Of a stretch of 64,000 nucleotides of DNA, positions 60,376-64,000 are shown piece after piece. Below the pieces are notes generated by a model that saw only the letters and a list, made by a program, of their open reading frames with translations, was not told the origin of the DNA and did not search any database. How positions within the stretch are numbered: position 1 is the stretch's first letter; each line of letters starts with the position of its first letter. The position numbers and the translations under genes are program-made. Source of the DNA: Chthonomonadaceae bacterium (lineage in GTDB: Bacteria > Armatimonadota > Chthonomonadetes > Chthonomonadales > Chthonomonadaceae); contig DAIDHN010000004.1 in NCBI GenBank assembly GCA_027459665.1, positions 1 to 64,000 on the forward strand. The letters are read 5' to 3'.

Positions 60376-63300
60376 ATGAACGAAAAAAACAGAACTCACC
60401 ATTCCCTCGATGGAAAAAGCAATGCAAAACCTGAAGGCGGCGACAGCGCAGACCGGCACAGTTTGTATAAAAAAATTTTTGATGCTATTCCTGAACCTGT
60501 ATGGCTGTACGACCTGGAAACCCTGCGTTTTCTTGAAGTAAACCATGCTGCAGTGCAGCGGTACGGCTACACGCGTGAAGAGTTTCTTTCTCTTACTATT
60601 GAAGACATACGCCCTGTTGAAGATATACCCATACTGCACAAATCGCTTCAGCAAGTATCCGATGGAGCGTTCTACGCGGGGCATGTGCGGCACCTTACCA
60701 AAACCGGGCAGATTTTGCAGGTAGACATTACCTCGTATGGCATGCAATACATGGGCAAGCTGGCGCGCGTAAGCATTGCAAGAGATATTACCGACAGAAT
60801 TGCCGATCAGACAGCGCTGGCTGCGGTGCAGCAGCAGAACCTGAGAATACTAGATGCAATGGGCGAGGGGGTGCATGGTCTGGACAGGGAAGGAAAAGTG
60901 ATTTTTGAGAACCCTGCCGCTATTGCAATTCTTGGCTGGGAAGCCGGGGAACTCAGGGGCAGTGTAGGGCACCAGCACATACACCACCACCATTCAAACG
61001 GCAGAGAATACCTTCTGCAGGAATGCCCCATACACAATACCCTTGCCGATGGCAAAGTGCGCCGTGTTGAGGAAGACTGGTTTTTTAGAAAAGACGGCAG
61101 CGGTTTTCCGGTGGAATATGTATGCACCCCGGTTCTGGATGAAAAAGAGGCAGTGCAGGGTGTGGTTGTGGTGTTTCGAGATGTATCGCAGCAGCGGCTT
61201 GCTGCACGACTGCAGGCGCTGGAGACACGACTGCTGGAGGCGGTTTCTTTGGGAAAGCCCATTGGCGAGATTATTGAAGCAAGCGCCAGGGGCATGGCAG
61301 AGGTGATACCAGACGCTCTTTCTTCTATACATTTGCTTGATGAAGAAGGTCTGCGTATACGCAATGCAGCATATGCTGGGCTGCCTGAAGAATACATACT
61401 CGCCATTGAAGGCAAGGAAATTGGCCCCACTGCCGGTTCATGCGGCACTGCTGTCTACCGTAAAAACATGGTGGTAGTAGAAGACATTGCTGCCAGCCCG
61501 CTCTGGGAAGAGTATCGCGAGGCAGCGCTGAAATATGGTTTGCGGGCCTGCTGGTCTGTGCCCATTATGCTGAATAAAAGTGTAGCAGCTACTTTTGCCG
61601 TGTATTATAAGCAGCCGCGCAGCCCCAGAGAAGAAGAATTGGAAGCAGTGCAGCGCATGGCCTATTTAATGGGCATAGCCCTGGAGCGCGACAGAAAAGA
61701 GAAAGAACTGCAGGAAAGCGAAGCCAGATTCCGCAGAATTTTCCTTCATGCTGCAACAGGAATTGCAGTGATTTCTCCCAGCAACCGATTTTTGCAGGTG
61801 AATATGCCCTATTGTGCCATGCTTGGGTACACAGAGAAAGAGATGCTGCAGAAAGATTTGATGTCTATTACTCATGTTGATGACAGGGAAACAAGCAACA
61901 AACTGCTGCAGGAGCTGCTGGCTGGCATAAAAGACAGCTATGTGATAGAGAAACGTTATATTCACAAAAACGGCAGCACAGTGTGGTGCAGGTCAAGCGT
62001 TTCTGCAATGAGAGAGCCAGGCGGGCGTATTGTAGCTACTGTACGTGTGGTAGAAGATATTACAGAAGCCATGCTGGCACAGCAGAAAATAGAGCGGCTC
62101 AACAGGGTGTCTGATTTTTTGAGCCAGATCAACAAAGCAATAGTACATCTACGCGACAGGCAGCAATTGTTTGAAACAGCATGCGGCATAGCAGTAAAAA
62201 CCGGTGGGCTTTATTCGGCATGGATTGGTCTGCTGCAAGAGGATGGTTTTATAGTGCCTGCAGCAGAAGCGGGAGAACTAGCCGGGTATCTTGGAGAAGT
62301 GCAAATGTCTTCACTGCCCACAGATATTGGCAATGGCCCTATGGGCAGAGCCATGCGGGAAAGAAAATGGATGGTATGCAGCGATATTGCCAACGACCCC
62401 AGCTTTGCACCCTGGAGAGAACAGGCGCTGCAAAGAGGGTTTCGCTCATCTGCCGTATTCCCTTTGATAGTGGGCGGGCGTATGCTGGGCGGTTTTTCGC
62501 TGTATGCAGATACCCCAAACTTTTTTAACCAGGAAGAAACGTCTCTGCTGGAAGAAGTGGCAGCCAACCTTGCCCATGCACTGGAATTTTTGGAGCAGGA
62601 AGAACGCAGGCACAATGCAGAGACTGCGCTGAGGATAAGTGAGGAAAGATTTAGACTGCTGGCGCGCGCAACCAACGATGTGGTTTGGGACTGGGATTTG
62701 GCTACCGACACCATTTGGTGGACAGATGGCTGGGAAACTGTGCTGGGATACAGTGCGGAAGAGGTATCTGCTGCACTCAAGCAATGGAGCAGCGTGGTGC
62801 ATCCTGAAGATTTGCCCCGTCTGCAGCAGGAAATCAGCCCAACGCTCGAAGGCCGTGCGGAATACTGGGCTGGTGAATACAGGGTTCTGCGCAGAAACGG
62901 CACGTATGCCAGCGTACTAATACGCGGCTACGCAATGCATGATCAGCAAGGCCATACCGTGCGCATGATTGGCGGCATGACTGATGTGAGCGAGTACAAG
63001 CTTACCCAGGACCTGCTGGCCGAGCAGGCAGCCCTGCTGGATGCCGCTCAGGAAGCAATACTGGTGCGTGACATGAATTCGCACATAGTGTACTGGAACA
63101 AGGGGGCGGAGCGCACTTATGGATGGAGGGCAGAGGAAGTATTAGGCAGCAATGCAGACAACCTGCTGAAAATGGACGGCATTGCCTGCCAGACCGCACT
63201 GGATGCTACTATGGAACAGGGCGAATGGAGCGGAGAACTGCTGCAAACCAGTAAAGCAGGGCAGGTAATGAATGTAGACTGCAGATGGACTCTGGTTCGA

Positions 63301-64000
63301 GATAAAGAGGGGCTGCCCAAGTCGATTCTGGCTATAAACAACGACATTACCGAGCGAAAAAGGCTGGAGCAGCAGTTTCTGCGCGCCCAGCGCCTGGAGA
63401 GTATTGGCACGCTTGCAGGCGGCATTGCGCATGACCTCAACAACACGCTTACCCCCATTCTTATGTCGGTAGAGATGCTGCAAATGGCAGAGAACAACGA
63501 AGAGCAGTTAAAGCTGCTTTCTACCATAGAAAAAAGCGCGGTGCGAGGCTCTGAAATGGTGAAACAGGTGCTCACTTTTGCGCGCGGGGTAGAAGGCAGA
63601 AGGATACGGGTGGATTTTGCCCAGATAATTCGAGATATTTACCACATTGTGCGTGATACCTTTCCTAAAAACATTGTGCTGCATTTTCCCCCGCCCCCCC
63701 GTGACTTGTGGGTAGTGGAAGGAGATTCTACGCAGCTGCACCAGGTACTGCTCAACCTTTGTGTAAACGCCAGGGATGCCATGCAGAATCAGGGTGTGCT
63801 TTCTGTTTCTGTAAAAAACTCTGTGCTGGATGCTGCCTATGCCGGTTTGAACCCCGATTTGAAGCCTGGCCCCTATGTAGTGCTGGAGGTGGAAGATACA
63901 GGCAGCGGAATATCGGCTGAAGTGAAAAACCAGATATTTGATCCGTTTTTTACAACCAAAGGGCCGGGCCAGGGCACCGGGCTTGGTCTTTCTACCACTC
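60376..64000 (+). CDS. Multi-PAS/GAF sensor histidine kinase, cut by window edge
   Basis: The reading frame is open at base 64000, giving at least 1,208 residues. ATG 60376 follows AAGGTG by 9 bases. Domains in order: PAS (about 30-140), PAS (155-285), GAF (290-450), PAS (455-575), GAF (590-745), PAS (755-880), PAS (885-1000), HisKA with His1019 in GGIAHDLNN, and HATPase with LNLCVNARDAM, DTGSGIS, DPFFTTK and GTGLGLST. No membrane segment is seen, so it senses internal signals. The missing C-terminus may carry a receiver domain. Confidence 0.95.
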   Translation, partial: MNEKNRTHHSLDGKSNAKPEGGDSADRHSLYKKIFDAIPEPVWLYDLETLRFLEVNHAAVQRYGYTREEFLSLTIEDIRPVEDIPILHKSLQQVSDGAFYAGHVRHLTKTGQILQVDITSYGMQYMGKLARVSIARDITDRIADQTALAAVQQQNLRILDAMGEGVHGLDREGKVIFENPAAIAILGWEAGELRGSVGHQHIHHHHSNGREYLLQECPIHNTLADGKVRRVEEDWFFRKDGSGFPVEYVCTPVLDEKEAVQGVVVVFRDVSQQRLAARLQALETRLLEAVSLGKPIGEIIEASARGMAEVIPDALSSIHLLDEEGLRIRNAAYAGLPEEYILAIEGKEIGPTAGSCGTAVYRKNMVVVEDIAASPLWEEYREAALKYGLRACWSVPIMLNKSVAATFAVYYKQPRSPREEELEAVQRMAYLMGIALERDRKEKELQESEARFRRIFLHAATGIAVISPSNRFLQVNMPYCAMLGYTEKEMLQKDLMSITHVDDRETSNKLLQELLAGIKDSYVIEKRYIHKNGSTVWCRSSVSAMREPGGRIVATVRVVEDITEAMLAQQKIERLNRVSDFLSQINKAIVHLRDRQQLFETACGIAVKTGGLYSAWIGLLQEDGFIVPAAEAGELAGYLGEVQMSSLPTDIGNGPMGRAMRERKWMVCSDIANDPSFAPWREQALQRGFRSSAVFPLIVGGRMLGGFSLYADTPNFFNQEETSLLEEVAANLAHALEFLEQEERRHNAETALRISEERFRLLARATNDVVWDWDLATDTIWWTDGWETVLGYSAEEVSAALKQWSSVVHPEDLPRLQQEISPTLEGRAEYWAGEYRVLRRNGTYASVLIRGYAMHDQQGHTVRMIGGMTDVSEYKLTQDLLAEQAALLDAAQEAILVRDMNSHIVYWNKGAERTYGWRAEEVLGSNADNLLKMDGIACQTALDATMEQGEWSGELLQTSKAGQVMNVDCRWTLVRDKEGLPKSILAINNDITERKRLEQQFLRAQRLESIGTLAGGIAHDLNNTLTPILMSVEMLQMAENNEEQLKLLSTIEKSAVRGSEMVKQVLTFARGVEGRRIRVDFAQIIRDIYHIVRDTFPKNIVLHFPPPPRDLWVVEGDSTQLHQVLLNLCVNARDAMQNQGVLSVSVKNSVLDAAYAGLNPDLKPGPYVVLEVEDTGSGISAEVKNQIFDPFFTTKGPGQGTGLGLSTT

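Overview
The window is a gene-dense stretch of a bacterial chromosome with moderate GC by eye. It carries core housekeeping genes (rpmH-rnpA-yidD-yidC-khpB, gyrB, proS, nusB, miaB, queG, tatC, csrA, NAD-type isocitrate dehydrogenase) among accessory genes typical of under-studied environmental phyla. A membrane protein ending in an H-X9-DG motif, an OPT/DUF6785-like transporter, HemQ-type haem synthesis, long beta-rich secreted proteins and FlgD-like C-termini suggest Armatimonadota (Chthonomonas-like) or a relative. That placement is inference from gene content. No tRNA, rRNA, CRISPR array, insertion sequence or prophage was recognised.

Layout. 1-9.4 kb (minus): a five-gene, tightly packed cluster running from an M28-like/FtsX permease fusion through an OPT-type transporter, an H-X9-DG membrane protein and a duplicated-domain protein to a PqqD-like protein cut by the window edge. 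9.5-12.6 kb (minus): proS with a translationally coupled cytochrome P450. 12.8-14.2 kb (plus): a fluoride riboswitch with its terminator, two crcB genes and a DUF190 gene. 14.2-20.8 kb: zinc-ribbon protein, isocitrate dehydrogenase, csrA, a 903-residue secreted protein and several small genes. 21-25.4 kb: a GH43 glycosidase and a class III cyclase/NB-ARC/TPR regulator whose flanks carry matching palindromic repeat modules. 25.7-28.5 kb: the rpmH-khpB locus. 28.7-31.5 kb (minus): aldo/keto reductase, hemQ, queG. 31.7-36.1 kb: a Gly-Met-rich secreted protein, an HNH endonuclease behind a long structured leader, and a beta-propeller protein with a consensus promoter. 36.2-45.4 kb (minus): fatty-acid desaturase, miaB, an HD-GYP/GGDEF protein, tatC, a secreted protein and an MrfA-like helicase. 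45.9-50.6 kb (plus): an ABC exporter and gyrB. 50.7-57.7 kb (minus): nusB with a large insertion, followed by two lipoproteins around a 1,103-residue FlgD-tailed protein. 57.8-64 kb (plus): wecG/tagA-like transferase coupled to a cobA-hemD fusion, then a multi-PAS/GAF histidine kinase running off the window.

How the genes fit together. The fluoride locus is self-contained: RNA sensor, attenuator, paired exporter subunits and a PII-like partner. HemQ and the CobA-HemD fusion point to haem and sirohaem synthesis, with HemQ implying the coproporphyrin-dependent route. The strongest candidates for undescribed biology are the about 280-nt promoter-to-terminator leader before the HNH gene, the pseudo-peptidase permease cluster at the left edge, the enlarged NusB, and the palindromic repeat family around the cyclase gene.
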